A stretch of 64,000 nt of DNA, taken from contig NZ_QPFB01000001.1 in NCBI RefSeq assembly GCF_004348115.1, positions 1,846,773-1,910,772 of the forward strand, in the 5' to 3' direction. Position 1 is the stretch's first letter. Every line of letters begins with the position of its first letter. The notes under the pieces were generated by a model. It saw only the letters and a list, made by a program, of their open reading frames with translations. It was not told where the DNA came from and searched no databases. Of the stretch, positions 18,801 through 27,232 are shown piece by piece. Both the position numbers and the translations under genes were made by a program. This stretch comes from Stenotrophomonas sp. ATCM1_4. Lineage in GTDB: Bacteria > Pseudomonadota > Gammaproteobacteria > Xanthomonadales > Xanthomonadaceae.

Positions 18801-18829
18801 ACGTGTCTCCTGACTGTGAGCTCGTTGGC

Positions 18830-19459
18830 TCAGTTGCCGATATTCTGAAAGGGATCGGAGTTATCGCTGCGTGTTTGCGGCCGTTCCGGCGCCGCGGCCG
18901 GGGCCGAGGCCGGTGCTGCCGTCGCGGCGCGACGCCCTGTCGACCGGGCCGGCGTGCGCGGGCGCGGCTTGGGCTTTTCAGCCACCAGCACCGCATCGCC
19001 CATCGTCGCGCGCAGCGTATCGGCAAGCGTCTGTGCCTCCCGGCGCGCGGTCTCGGAGGCAAGCACGCCACGCCCCTGCAGTCGCTGCAGCGATTGGTTC
19101 GCCACGCGGAAGCCGGCTACGGTGAGCACGCCATCGGCCACCAGGTCATCCGGATCACGCTGCAGCACTTCCTCGGCCGCAACGATCGCACGCGCGTAAT
19201 TCCCTTGGTCGAACTGCAACTGCGCGATACGCACCCAAGGCTCCTTGCGCGTTGGATCCGACTTCGCCGCATCTTCGAATGCCTTGATCGATGCATCCGC
19301 GCCGACCGTTGCGACCTGTGCCTCGGCATTCGCCATGGTCGTTTCGAATGGCACTGCGACCGGCTTCTTCGGTGCGGACGCACACGCAGCAAGACCGGAC
19401 AACAGAACCAATGCCATCATCGGCCGATAGGCGACCGCGCTTATTGCCTTCACATCCAT
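18830..19459 (-). CDS. TPR-containing lipoprotein heading the tssB operon
   Basis: From ATG 19459 the product has 209 residues with a lipoprotein signal peptide (MMALVLLSGLAACASAP, lipobox LAAC). A helical region follows with TPR-like repeats (FEDAAKSDPTRKEPWVRIAQ and ARAIVAAEEVLQRDPDDLVA), then a basic Pro/Ala-rich tail. The longer frame to 19552 is rejected because the lipobox fits the shorter start and AGGGA lies just upstream. It is the first gene of the minus T6SS operon, so it is probably a T6SS accessory, perhaps a periplasmic or peptidoglycan-proximal scaffold. It is not one of the 13 core Tss proteins. Confidence 0.8.
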   Translation of the reverse strand: MDVKAISAVAYRPMMALVLLSGLAACASAPKKPVAVPFETTMANAEAQVATVGADASIKAFEDAAKSDPTRKEPWVRIAQLQFDQGNYARAIVAAEEVLQRDPDDLVADGVLTVAGFRVANQSLQRLQGRGVLASETARREAQTLADTLRATMGDAVLVAEKPKPRPRTPARSTGRRAATAAPASAPAAAPERPQTRSDNSDPFQNIGN

Positions 19460-19622
19460 CGTGATCCCTCGTTGAGAAAGTTCCTCTAAAGGGAACCAGA
19501 CAACCGCCGATACAACACACGGGAATCCAGTCCCTGCGGCGCGAGTGTACATTCGCCAACACGCGTCGGTATAGTGATTTTCAACAAGTCAGAAATCACT
19601 GATCTACACACACTCTTCACAT

Positions 19623-19648
19623 GCTGCAGATTGCACACCTGCTGCAGC
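19623..19648. other. Inverted repeat in the divergent tssJ/TPR intergenic region
   Basis: GCTGCAG (19623-19629) and CTGCAGC (19642-19648) form a 7-bp inverted repeat in the 240-bp region between the divergent operons. It may be an operator or a small hairpin. No convincing promoter of either strand could be read here. Confidence 0.3.
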
Positions 19649-19699
19649 GCACACGTCACTCCGTGTCGTAGCTCACACAAATCCACTGTCACCACAATA

Positions 19700-20323
19700 A
19701 TGAATACGCCTATGAGAGATTTCCTGCGCGTGGTTTCAGTTACAACTGCCATGGGGATAGTTCTACTGACAACGCCCGGCTGCGCGAGCAACGGAAAGAT
19801 CGGTAAAGCGGTAGACAGCACCTTGCAGGCCGTGGGTCTGCGCGAGAAGAAACCTGCCGAACCCCCAGTGATTCCACTGCGGCTGTACGCCGGCAGCAAT
19901 CTCAATGCAGCCAATGACAAACGCGCCACCGCGGCCGTCGTGAAGATCTACCACCTGCGCAGCAGCCAACGCTTCGAGCAGGCACCTTTCAACGCATTCC
20001 TCGATCAGGCCGGCGAGCAGGCAGCCCTGGGTGCGGACCTGCTGTCCGCCAACGAAGTGGTGCTGACACCGGGCGTGCGCCAGGAATTGTCCGAACAACT
20101 GAGTGATGGAACCATGGTGCTTGGCGTGGTGGCGCTGTTCCGCGCACCTGCCGAGAACCGCTGGCGGCTAACCTTTGATGCCAAATCCAAGGACCTCCCG
20201 GCCACCGGCGTGACCATCGGCGTGCACGCGTGCGCCCTGACCAGTGACAGTGCCGCCCTGCTGACCAGGATCTCGGGCGATCCCAACAGCCTGGCCTCCA
20301 TCAGGTGCGCTTCGTCACGCTGA
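19700..20323 (+). CDS. tssJ: T6SS outer-membrane lipoprotein TssJ
   Basis: From ATG 19700 the product has 207 residues, with signal peptide and lipobox ending TTPGCASN. The mature part has the TssJ beta-sandwich pattern: IPLRLYAGSNLNAANDKRATAAVVKIYHL-type strand spacing, then a Phe/Asp-rich stretch (APFNAFLDQAGEQAALGADL) and VLTPGVRQELSEQL. TssJ anchors TssM at the outer membrane, although tssM is not in this window. An internal ATG at 19712 (MRDFLRVV) is also possible. The open frame extends upstream to 19574, but without a signal peptide at its start. Confidence 0.88.
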   Translation: MNTPMRDFLRVVSVTTAMGIVLLTTPGCASNGKIGKAVDSTLQAVGLREKKPAEPPVIPLRLYAGSNLNAANDKRATAAVVKIYHLRSSQRFEQAPFNAFLDQAGEQAALGADLLSANEVVLTPGVRQELSEQLSDGTMVLGVVALFRAPAENRWRLTFDAKSKDLPATGVTIGVHACALTSDSAALLTRISGDPNSLASIRCASSR

Positions 20324-20432
20324 TTGAGAGACGCAGTCTTCATAATGAACGCCGACCTTTCTATCGTTCAGTCTGTTCAGCAACGAAGCAAGGCGGCACG
20401 GATTTAACGCTTGCGCTAGTATCTTTGCGTCT

Positions 20433-20506
20433 TTCACCGACATGGCGGCAGGGGATTTGCACCGCTGTGATGGCATTGGAACAACAGTCAACACGATGTC
20501 GGTGAA
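20433..20506. promoter_or_regulatory. Perfect 11-bp inverted repeat flanking the tssK promoter candidate
   Basis: TTCACCGACAT at 20433-20443 and ATGTCGGTGAA at 20496-20506 are exact inverted copies 52 bases apart. They bracket the sigma-54-like element at 20447-20460. They could be paired operator half-sites, or a long-range hairpin in the tssK leader. Confidence 0.45.
20446..20461 (+). promoter_or_regulatory. Candidate sigma-54 promoter for tssK-tssL-vgrG2
   Basis: The sequence GGCAGGGGATTTGCA has GG at 20447-20448 (-24) and GC at 20459-20460 (-12) with exactly ten bases between. GGCA at -24 and TTTGCA at -12 agree well with the sigma-54 consensus. It lies 125 bp upstream of the tssK start, in the only sizeable plus-strand gap of the locus. 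Sigma-54 control of T6SS genes is known in other bacteria; use here is inferred. Confidence 0.55.
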
Positions 20507-20584
20507 CAGGAAAGCATAAGGATTCGCATGCGACGCTCGACGGATAGGGGCCGTCGATTCAACGGAATTTCCAAGGATTGAAAT

Positions 20585-21937
20585 GTGGCTTACGTAAGCA
20601 GGATGTCCAAAGTTCTCTGGGGTGAAGGCCTGTTCCTGCGCCCCCAGCATTTCCAGCGGCAGGACGCCTACTACGAGGCACGCCTGCAGGATCTTTCGCA
20701 CACACTTCACCCCTACGGCTGGGGCGCACGCCGCGTCCGCTTCGATCCGCACGCGCTCAACGGCGGTGCGCTGCGTCCACTGGACCTGTCTGCGGTGTTC
20801 CCCGATGGCGAGACCTACGACGCGCCCGCGCACGACAGCCTCCCCGATGCCGTTTCGCTGCAGGGCCTGCCACAGGGCGTGCAATCCACGGTGATCCACC
20901 TGGCGTTGCCGCTGCTGCGTGACGACGGCAACAACTGCGGTGATGCCGAAGGTACCCAGCTCGCGCGCTACCGGCAGGCCAACCAGGTCACCGGCGATCT
21001 GTTCACCGATGCCGCCGAAGCCGAGCTGGCCTACCTGAGCAAGGCAGTGAAGCTGCTCACCGATGACCAGCCGCGCGACGCCTACGCCACCGTGCCGATC
21101 GCCCGTGTCCGCCGCACGTCCAGTGGCGGCTTCGAGCTGGACGACGAATTCATCCCGCCGTGCGCGCAGTTGCAGGCCTCGCCCTACCTCCATCGCGAAC
21201 TGCGCTCGGTGCTCGACGCCCTGCAGGCCAAGGTCGACGCGCTGTACGGCCTGCACCGGCAGACCTCGCAGAACATCATCGAGTTCCGCTCCGGCGACAT
21301 TGCCTCGTTCTGGCTGCTGCACACCATCAACACCTCCTTCAGTGCGTTGGCGCACCTGCTGCACCATCCGCAGCTGCATCCCGAGCGCCTGCACCAGGAG
21401 TTGCTGCGCATGGCCGGCGCATTGCTCACTTTCTCCAACGCCTATGCACTGAGCGACCTGCCGGTGTACCGCCACGACCAACCGGAAGAGTCGTTCCGCA
21501 GGTTGTTGGACATCGTGCGCGCACTGCTGGATACGGTGATCTCCACGCGTTACTTCAAGATCGCGCTGAGCGAGGTGAAGCCGTCCTATCACCTGGGCCG
21601 GCTGGACTCGCAGCGCATCGATGGAAACGCCTCGTTCTACCTGTCCGTGTCGGCGGCCCTGCCCGCCCAGGAACTCATCCAGACCGTCCCGGTCCGGTTC
21701 AAGGTCGGCGCACCGGACGACGTGGAGAAGTGCGTGCTCTCGGCGCTGCCCGGCGTCAAGCTCGCGCACGCCGCCCAGGTGCCTGCCGCCATCCCGGTAC
21801 GCCCGGGCAGCCACTACTTCGAACTGGATGCGCGTGGCGCGCTGTATGAGCGCATGCTCAAGGCGCAGTCGCTGATGATCTACGTGCCGGCCGGCATTAC
21901 CGACCTGAAGATGGAACTTGTCGCGGTGACCTCATGA
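20585..21937 (+). CDS. tssK: T6SS baseplate-membrane adaptor TssK
   Basis: The 450-residue protein begins MAYVSRMSKVLWGEGLFLRP and continues QHFQRQDAYYE, the classic TssK opening. TssK trimers connect the TssEFG baseplate to TssL/TssM in the membrane. GTG 20585 is used because AAGGA lies seven bases upstream; ATG 20603 is an alternative. Later blocks such as FWLLHTINTSFSALAHLLHH also fit the family. The gene overlaps tssL by 4 bp. Confidence 0.94.
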   Translation: MAYVSRMSKVLWGEGLFLRPQHFQRQDAYYEARLQDLSHTLHPYGWGARRVRFDPHALNGGALRPLDLSAVFPDGETYDAPAHDSLPDAVSLQGLPQGVQSTVIHLALPLLRDDGNNCGDAEGTQLARYRQANQVTGDLFTDAAEAELAYLSKAVKLLTDDQPRDAYATVPIARVRRTSSGGFELDDEFIPPCAQLQASPYLHRELRSVLDALQAKVDALYGLHRQTSQNIIEFRSGDIASFWLLHTINTSFSALAHLLHHPQLHPERLHQELLRMAGALLTFSNAYALSDLPVYRHDQPEESFRRLLDIVRALLDTVISTRYFKIALSEVKPSYHLGRLDSQRIDGNASFYLSVSAALPAQELIQTVPVRFKVGAPDDVEKCVLSALPGVKLAHAAQVPAAIPVRPGSHYFELDARGALYERMLKAQSLMIYVPAGITDLKMELVAVTS

Positions 21938-22728
21938 TGAACTCCCAGCTTCCCCCGACACCCGGGCCGATGCCGTCGCTGACCTCCAACGCGACGATGG
22001 CCAATACCACGCCCAATGCCGCCGCGCCGCAAAGCCTGCTGGACCTGATGTCCGATGGCTTCTACCTGTTGCTGCTGCTCAAGCGCGGCCAGTTGCCGAA
22101 CGAAGCCGAGTCGTTCGTGCAGACCGTGCAGAAATTCCTGGATGGCGTGGAACGCAACGCCATGCGCCTGGGGATCTCGTCCGAGGACGTCTATGCGTCC
22201 AAGTACGCATTCTGCGCGGCCGTGGACGAGGCGATCCTGTCCCAGCCCTCGGCACTGCATGAGGTATGGGAACGCAACCCGCTGCAGCTGCGGCTGTTCG
22301 GCGAGCACCTGGCCGGCGAGCACTTCTTCGACCGCCTGGAGGAACTGCGGCGCCAGGGCGCTCCCCGGCTGCCGTCGCTCGAGGTCTACCACTACTGCCT
22401 GCTGATGGGCTTCGAAGGCAAGTACCGCCTGGAAGGCACTGAGAAGCTTGGCTACCTCACCGCGCGGCTCGGCGACGAAATCGTGTACCTCAAGGGCAAG
22501 CGCCACGGCTTCGCGCCGCACGCCCTGCCGCCGGATACCGTGCGCCACCAGCTGCGCCGCGTGATCCCGATGTGGCTGCCGGCGGTGCTGGTCGGCTGCT
22601 TCGGCGTGCTGGCCTTCTTCGGCCTGCGGTTCTACATGGGCCATGAAACCCAGAAGCAGCTGGCCGCCTACAACGATGTGGTGCAGATGCCGGAACGCAC
22701 GGCCCACATCACGATCACCCTGCCATGA
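21934..22728 (+). CDS. tssL: T6SS inner-membrane protein TssL (DotU family)
   Basis: The 264-residue product has a Pro/Ala-rich N-terminus, then a DotU-type helical cytoplasmic domain (LMSDGFYLLLLLKRG, YASKYAFCAAVDEAIL, LEVYHYCLLMGFEGKY), and a single C-terminal transmembrane segment near residues 215-235 (WLPAVLVGCFGVLAFFGLRF). No peptidoglycan-binding OmpA extension is present. It starts in an ATGA overlap with tssK. TssL links the baseplate to the membrane complex, normally with TssM. Confidence 0.93.
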   Translation: MMNSQLPPTPGPMPSLTSNATMANTTPNAAAPQSLLDLMSDGFYLLLLLKRGQLPNEAESFVQTVQKFLDGVERNAMRLGISSEDVYASKYAFCAAVDEAILSQPSALHEVWERNPLQLRLFGEHLAGEHFFDRLEELRRQGAPRLPSLEVYHYCLLMGFEGKYRLEGTEKLGYLTARLGDEIVYLKGKRHGFAPHALPPDTVRHQLRRVIPMWLPAVLVGCFGVLAFFGLRFYMGHETQKQLAAYNDVVQMPERTAHITITLP

Positions 22729-22738
22729 GCCTGCCGAT

Positions 22739-25261
22739 ATGGATATCCCAAGCTCCACCCTGCTCGCCTCGCTCTCCAAGCTTTCGCATCGTGATCGCCT
22801 GATCCGCCTGCAGGGCATTTCGGATGCACTGGTGGTGGAGCGCTTCGAGGGAGAGGAAAGCGTCTGCGGCGACACCCGCTTCCAGATCGACTGCCTGGCC
22901 ACCGATGCCTCCCTCGATACCGAGGCCTGGCTGGAACAGCCGCTCACCCTGCAGCTCAGCCAGGCCGATGGCAGCACGCGCCAGTGGCACGGCCTGTGCA
23001 CGGCCACCGCGCTGCTGGGCAGCGACGGCGGCCTGGCGCGCTACCGGCTGGTGATGGAGCCATGGACCGCGTTGCTCGGCCTGCGCCGCAACGCCGTGAT
23101 CTTCCAGGACATCGATACGCGTGCCATCTGCGAGGCCATCTTCGCCGACTACCCGCAGGCGGACTATCGCTTTGACGTGAAGGCCAGCCTCCCCCGCCGC
23201 GCCATCACCACGCAGTACCGCGAGACCGACGGCGAGTTCATCAACCGCCTGCTCGCCGAAGCTGGCCTGGCCTGGCGGATCGAGCAGAACCAGGACGGCG
23301 ATGGCAAGCACCAACTGGTGATCTACGAACCCGCCAGCGAGCTGGCCGACCTTGGCACGATCCGCTTCCATCGCGCCCATGCCACCGAGAGCAGCGATGG
23401 CATCACGCAGTTTTCGGAGCGACGGCAACTGGTTCCCAACATCAGCACGACCTCCAGCTGGCACAGCGAGAAACTTGTCGCCGTGGCTGCGCAACTGGAG
23501 GCCGATGCCGGCAACCTGCCCCCGCTGGAGGTCTACGTGCAGCCGCGTGCCGGCCGCTTCAACGAGGCGCAGTGGGCCGAAGACGAGGCGCAGGCACGAC
23601 TGGATGCCCTGCGCGTGCCGCAGCAGTTGTTCAGCGGCGGCGGCAGCGAACGTCGCCTTGCCGCGGGCAGCCGCTTCGCCCTGGCCCAGCACCCCCAGCA
23701 TGAAGGGCAGTCCTTTCACCTTCTGTCGGTCCAGCACGTCGCGGTCAACAATCTGGAACATGGCATCGCCGAACTGCTTGGCAGTGCGGAACTCGAGCGT
23801 GGCAGCTACCGCAACCAGTTCCTCGCCACCGACGCGCAGGTAGCCATCCGCGCCTTGCCGCAGGACCGCCCCACCCTGCACGGCCCACAATCCGCGCGCG
23901 TGGTTGGCGTCGCCGATGCCGCACTCAGCCCCAATCGCGAACACCAGGTCCGCGTGCAGTTCAATTGGCAGCGCGGCGCGCAGCCCAACAGCGGCGGCCT
24001 GAGCGATACCGGCAGTACCCACGACGGCCATGCCCCCGGTGACCAGACCACCGGCAACTGGGTTCCCGTTGCCGAATGGGTGGCCGGCCCCAACTGGGGC
24101 ACGGCATTCCTGCCGCGCATTGGCAGCGAGGTGCTGATTGAATTCCTTCACGGCGACATCGACCAGCCACGCGTGACCGGCCAGCTGTACAACGGGGAGG
24201 TTGCGCCGCCCTTCGGTGGCGGCGTGGACGAAGACGCCAAGCACCCCGGCGTGCTGAGCGGCCTGCACACCACTTCGCATGATGGCGGCGGCAGCCAGCA
24301 ATGGGTGATCGACGATACCCCCGGGCAGCTGCGCACCCGCTTGCACAGCTCCTTGGCCGACAGCCGCCTGGAACTGGGCTACCTGATCGAACACCAGAAC
24401 ACCTCGCGCGGAAACCTACGCGGTGAAGGGTTCGAACTGGCCACCACGGGCTGGGGCAATGTGCATGCCGCCGAAGGCATGCTGCTGTCGGCAAGCGCGC
24501 AGGAGCGTGCTGCCAATACCGTGATGGAGAATGCCAGCGTCGTTTCCCAGCTCAAGGGCGCCGAGCGCAGCCTGGACGCCATGCAGCAGACGCTCGGCCA
24601 GCAGCAGGTGCCCGGCCTCAGTGCCTGGCAGCAGACCGGCAAGCTGCGCGAACTGATCGACCCCGAGCAACAGGGCCGTTACCAGGGTGAGGTCAACGGG
24701 CAATCCGGGTTCAAGCCTGACGACGGCCGCACCCCCGGCGACACGCCGGTCGAACGCTTCGGCAAGCCGCTCCTGCTGGCCGAAGCACCACATCACGTTG
24801 CGTGGGCCACCCCGGCCAGCGCCGTGGCCTTCGCTGGCCAGAACCTGGAACTGACCGTACAACAGGACCTGCATGCCAACGCCGGCGAAACACTGGCCTC
24901 GGTGTCCGGCGGCAGTGTTTCCCTGTTCTCGCAGGCCGGCCCGTTGCGGGTCATCGCCGCGCAGGGACCGGTCAGCCTGCAGGCCAATGACGGTGAACTG
25001 GAACTGCTCGCCGAACAGGCACTCACGGTGACCGCCACCGACAAGCGCATCGACGTGCTCGCCCAGAGCAAGGTGGTGCTGCAGGCCGGCAGCAGTGCGA
25101 TCACGCTGGAGGGCGGCGACATCACCTTCAGTTGCCCGGGCGAATTCACCGTCAAGGCAAGCGAGCATCCGTTCATGGAAGGGCAAAGCGATGCTGCGGG
25201 TCTGGACGCACTGCCACGAGGCCTGACCAACGCAGCGCGAAAGTTCTCTTTTTCCAGCTAG
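22739..25261 (+). CDS. vgrG: T6SS spike protein VgrG (second copy)
   Basis: From ATG 22739 (MDIPSSTLLASLSKLSHRDR) the product has 840 residues. It has the same layout as the first VgrG: gp27-like domain with RAITTQYRETDGEFINRLL near residue 160, OB domain with VRVQFNWQRG and NWGTAFLPRIGSEVLIEFLH, then a DUF2345 beta-helix from about residue 700. The longer frame to 22643 would overlap tssL and lacks support. No adaptor or toxin gene follows; the C-terminus ends soon after the beta-helix, so this copy may act as a structural spike or serve an effector encoded elsewhere. Confidence 0.92.
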   Translation: MDIPSSTLLASLSKLSHRDRLIRLQGISDALVVERFEGEESVCGDTRFQIDCLATDASLDTEAWLEQPLTLQLSQADGSTRQWHGLCTATALLGSDGGLARYRLVMEPWTALLGLRRNAVIFQDIDTRAICEAIFADYPQADYRFDVKASLPRRAITTQYRETDGEFINRLLAEAGLAWRIEQNQDGDGKHQLVIYEPASELADLGTIRFHRAHATESSDGITQFSERRQLVPNISTTSSWHSEKLVAVAAQLEADAGNLPPLEVYVQPRAGRFNEAQWAEDEAQARLDALRVPQQLFSGGGSERRLAAGSRFALAQHPQHEGQSFHLLSVQHVAVNNLEHGIAELLGSAELERGSYRNQFLATDAQVAIRALPQDRPTLHGPQSARVVGVADAALSPNREHQVRVQFNWQRGAQPNSGGLSDTGSTHDGHAPGDQTTGNWVPVAEWVAGPNWGTAFLPRIGSEVLIEFLHGDIDQPRVTGQLYNGEVAPPFGGGVDEDAKHPGVLSGLHTTSHDGGGSQQWVIDDTPGQLRTRLHSSLADSRLELGYLIEHQNTSRGNLRGEGFELATTGWGNVHAAEGMLLSASAQERAANTVMENASVVSQLKGAERSLDAMQQTLGQQQVPGLSAWQQTGKLRELIDPEQQGRYQGEVNGQSGFKPDDGRTPGDTPVERFGKPLLLAEAPHHVAWATPASAVAFAGQNLELTVQQDLHANAGETLASVSGGSVSLFSQAGPLRVIAAQGPVSLQANDGELELLAEQALTVTATDKRIDVLAQSKVVLQAGSSAITLEGGDITFSCPGEFTVKASEHPFMEGQSDAAGLDALPRGLTNAARKFSFSS

Positions 25262-25386
25262 GCACGACTCTCCAGCCATCCCGAGCCGCCATCCTTGGCC
25301 GCTGCGATGCCGTAGCGAATGAGCGCAATGCTTCAATCAAGCGACAGCCGCTCGTTGAAGCCCAGAATTGGCTTGAAAGTTCTCGT

Positions 25387-25417
25387 ATGAGGCAACGGCA
25401 GTACGCCGTTGCCTCAT
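25387..25417 (+). terminator. Perfect 13-bp hairpin downstream of vgrG2
   Basis: ATGAGGCAACGGC (25387-25399) pairs exactly with GCCGTTGCCTCAT (25405-25417) around a 5-base loop, 125 bp after the vgrG2 stop. There is no T-run, so it is only a terminator candidate. The rest of 25262-25775 (about 510 bp) contains no gene I can support. Confidence 0.5.
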
Positions 25418-25775
25418 CACTGGAGTGAAGACACGCCCGCTGCGTCTCACTCGCTTCGTTCTCATTCCGCCCTGCATACGCGCGTCACCTGCCGATGTCC
25501 TGCTCACAGGTCTGCGTATCCCTCACGGATTCGTCGCGAAAGCAGAAGACCCGATACCCGGCCGCCCTGCCGGGACGCGATGCATTGTCACTCTCGACAG
25601 TGCCGCATTTGTGATCGACACACGCTGCTTTCCTCACCAATCACGTGAGCATCCGGGGACCTGAGAGAGGTACGGCATGGCCTCCCGCGAACAGCCTCCC
25701 CCCTTTCCTCGAGTTCGGATGCCATCGCTTCCACGGATGCTACGATCCGCTCCCTCCACGCACGGAAGACGCGCC

Positions 25776-26006
25776 ATGACCGACCTGCCACCCCTCCCGC
25801 CACTTCCGCTCGGTCGCTACCGGCATTTCAAAGGGGGCGAATACGAGGTGATTGGCCTTGCCAGGAGCAGCGAGACGCTGGAGCCGCTGGTCCTCTACAA
25901 GCCGCTGTACGGAGATCTCGGCATCTGGGCACGGCCTTATGCCATGTTCGTCGAACAGGTGGAGGTGGGCGGCATGCTGCAACCCCGGTTTGCCCATCAG
26001 CAGTGA
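25776..26006 (+). CDS. DUF1653 domain-containing protein
   Basis: The 76-residue protein starts MTDLPPLPPLPLGRYRHFKG and contains GGEYEVIGLARSSETLEPLV and WARPYAMFVE, which match the short DUF1653 fold (GxYRHFKGxxYxVxxxAxHSET-like). The start has GGAAG seven bases upstream; the longer frame from 25677 lacks this. Function of the family is not established. It stands alone between the T6SS locus and a secreted DUF3011 protein. Confidence 0.85.
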   Translation: MTDLPPLPPLPLGRYRHFKGGEYEVIGLARSSETLEPLVLYKPLYGDLGIWARPYAMFVEQVEVGGMLQPRFAHQQ

Positions 26007-26161
26007 GTCCCGGCTGATCCACGGTGATGGCGGTTGTCGGGCGGCTGCCCCCTGTTGTGAGGCGCCTTCCAGGCAGGGGTTGCGCAGGTATCGCCCTGTA
26101 AAGACACTCGCCCTAACCTGCTATAGGATTTCCGCACAAACCACCTGCAGGAAGTCCGCCC

Positions 26162-26941
26162 ATGCTGCGCTCACTCGCTCTCCCGACCTTGGCGCTTGCC
26201 GGACTCCTGGGCCACGCCGCAGCTGTCCAGGCGGCTATTCCGCTGACCAACGCCCTCTGCCCGGGTGACCTTGAAGTCCATGCGGACGAAGGTGGCCCGA
26301 TCTACGTGAACGGTCGTGAGACCAAGCTCAAGCAATTCAACGAGAATTATTACGAGGCCTTCGACAGCCAGAGCGGCGTGACCCTGTCACTCAGCCGCAA
26401 GCCGGACGGCGGCGTGGACCTCTCCTACACGGGGCGCGGGGGTGCAAATGGCGTTTGCGTCGTCGCCAGGCAGATCGTCGCCGGAACCGGGCCCGCCCCC
26501 GCAACAAGCGGGCCCGCCACGTCCAGCGGACTGCCCACGGAAGTCACCTGCGAATCACGCGGCAGCGAGCAGCAGGAGTGCGACATGGATACCCGCGGCA
26601 ACGTGGAGCTGGTACGCCAACTGAGCCACAGCGCCTGCGTCGAAGGCCAAAGCTGGGGCCTCAACCGCCACTCGATCTGGGTCAAGGACGGCTGCCGCGC
26701 CGTGTTCCGCAACAGTTCTTCCGAGGGCCACACGCCGCACCACGCCAGCTCGAATGGCGGCGTCCAGCTGGGCGCCTGCAACATGCGAGCGAACGCCGAC
26801 GGGGCCCTGGTCACCCGTGTCCCGGTCAACGACACCCTGGACGAGCTCATCGTGGACTATCCCGATGGTCGCTTCCTGTGCATGGTCACCAAGGAAGGCA
26901 TGGTCCAATCCCTCACCCGGATCAAGCAACGCTCACACTGA
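26162..26941 (+). CDS. Secreted DUF3011 domain-containing protein
   Basis: The 259-residue product has a Sec signal peptide ending near AAVQAA (residues 1-24). A Cys-containing middle region follows, then a DUF3011 domain from about residue 128, with CESRGSEQQECDMDTRG, VELVRQLSHSACVEGQSWG and IWVKDGCRAVF. DUF3011 is common in secreted proteins of xanthomonads and its role is unknown. Seven or more cysteines in the mature part suggest disulfides in the periplasm. The strong hairpin at 26983-27011 follows. Confidence 0.82.
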   Translation: MLRSLALPTLALAGLLGHAAAVQAAIPLTNALCPGDLEVHADEGGPIYVNGRETKLKQFNENYYEAFDSQSGVTLSLSRKPDGGVDLSYTGRGGANGVCVVARQIVAGTGPAPATSGPATSSGLPTEVTCESRGSEQQECDMDTRGNVELVRQLSHSACVEGQSWGLNRHSIWVKDGCRAVFRNSSSEGHTPHHASSNGGVQLGACNMRANADGALVTRVPVNDTLDELIVDYPDGRFLCMVTKEGMVQSLTRIKQRSH

Positions 26942-26982
26942 CAGCGCCCCCCTTCGCTTCGAAGCAGAACCCCTCGCAAGAA

Positions 26983-27011
26983 CGCCGCCGGCACGTAGTC
27001 AGCCGGCGGCG
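26983..27011. terminator. Hairpin between convergent genes
   Basis: CGCCGCCGGC (26983-26992) pairs with GCCGGCGGCG (27002-27011) around a 9-base loop, between the DUF3011 gene (plus) and the first small six-Cys gene (minus). It could terminate both transcripts, though T-tracts are weak. Confidence 0.5.
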
Positions 27012-27037
27012 CCTTCAAGCAATACCCTGGGACCGCA

Positions 27038-27232
27038 TCAACCGTTCGGGCACGTCAGTTCCAGGCAGCTTTCATAGATGGCCTCGCACTTGTCCTGCGC
27101 GGTGCCACGGGCAATGCAGGCGTTGTAGCTGTTGAGACAGCCCGTGCCACACCAGGACGCGGAGGCCACTCCCCCGAAAACGGCCATCGACAGGAAGCCA
27201 CAGGCGACGACGCGCTTGATCCACTTCTTCAT
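27038..27232 (-). CDS. Small secreted six-cysteine protein (first paralogue)
   Basis: The 64-residue product starts at ATG 27232, with AAGGAG six bases upstream. It has a signal peptide (MKKWIKRVVACGFLSMAVFG, cleaved near ASA-S). The mature part of about 38 residues has six cysteines spaced C-x3-C-x6-C-x9-C-x6-C-x4-C. A long upstream extension of the open frame is rejected. It resembles the product at 27787-27972 in size, signal and cysteine spacing. Function is unknown; disulfide-bonded helical hairpin is the likely fold. Confidence 0.75.
   Translation of the reverse strand: MKKWIKRVVACGFLSMAVFGGVASASWCGTGCLNSYNACIARGTAQDKCEAIYESCLELTCPNG

Noticed and set aside
19625..19640. Sigma-54 promoter on the minus strand for the tssB operon
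   Set aside because: GG and GC are at the right spacing (GGTGTGCAATCTGC), but the -24 and -12 contexts do not match the consensus.
25425..25664. 79-codon frame downstream of vgrG2
   Set aside because: No ribosome-binding site and no motif; it overlaps another frame of similar length, so neither stands out.
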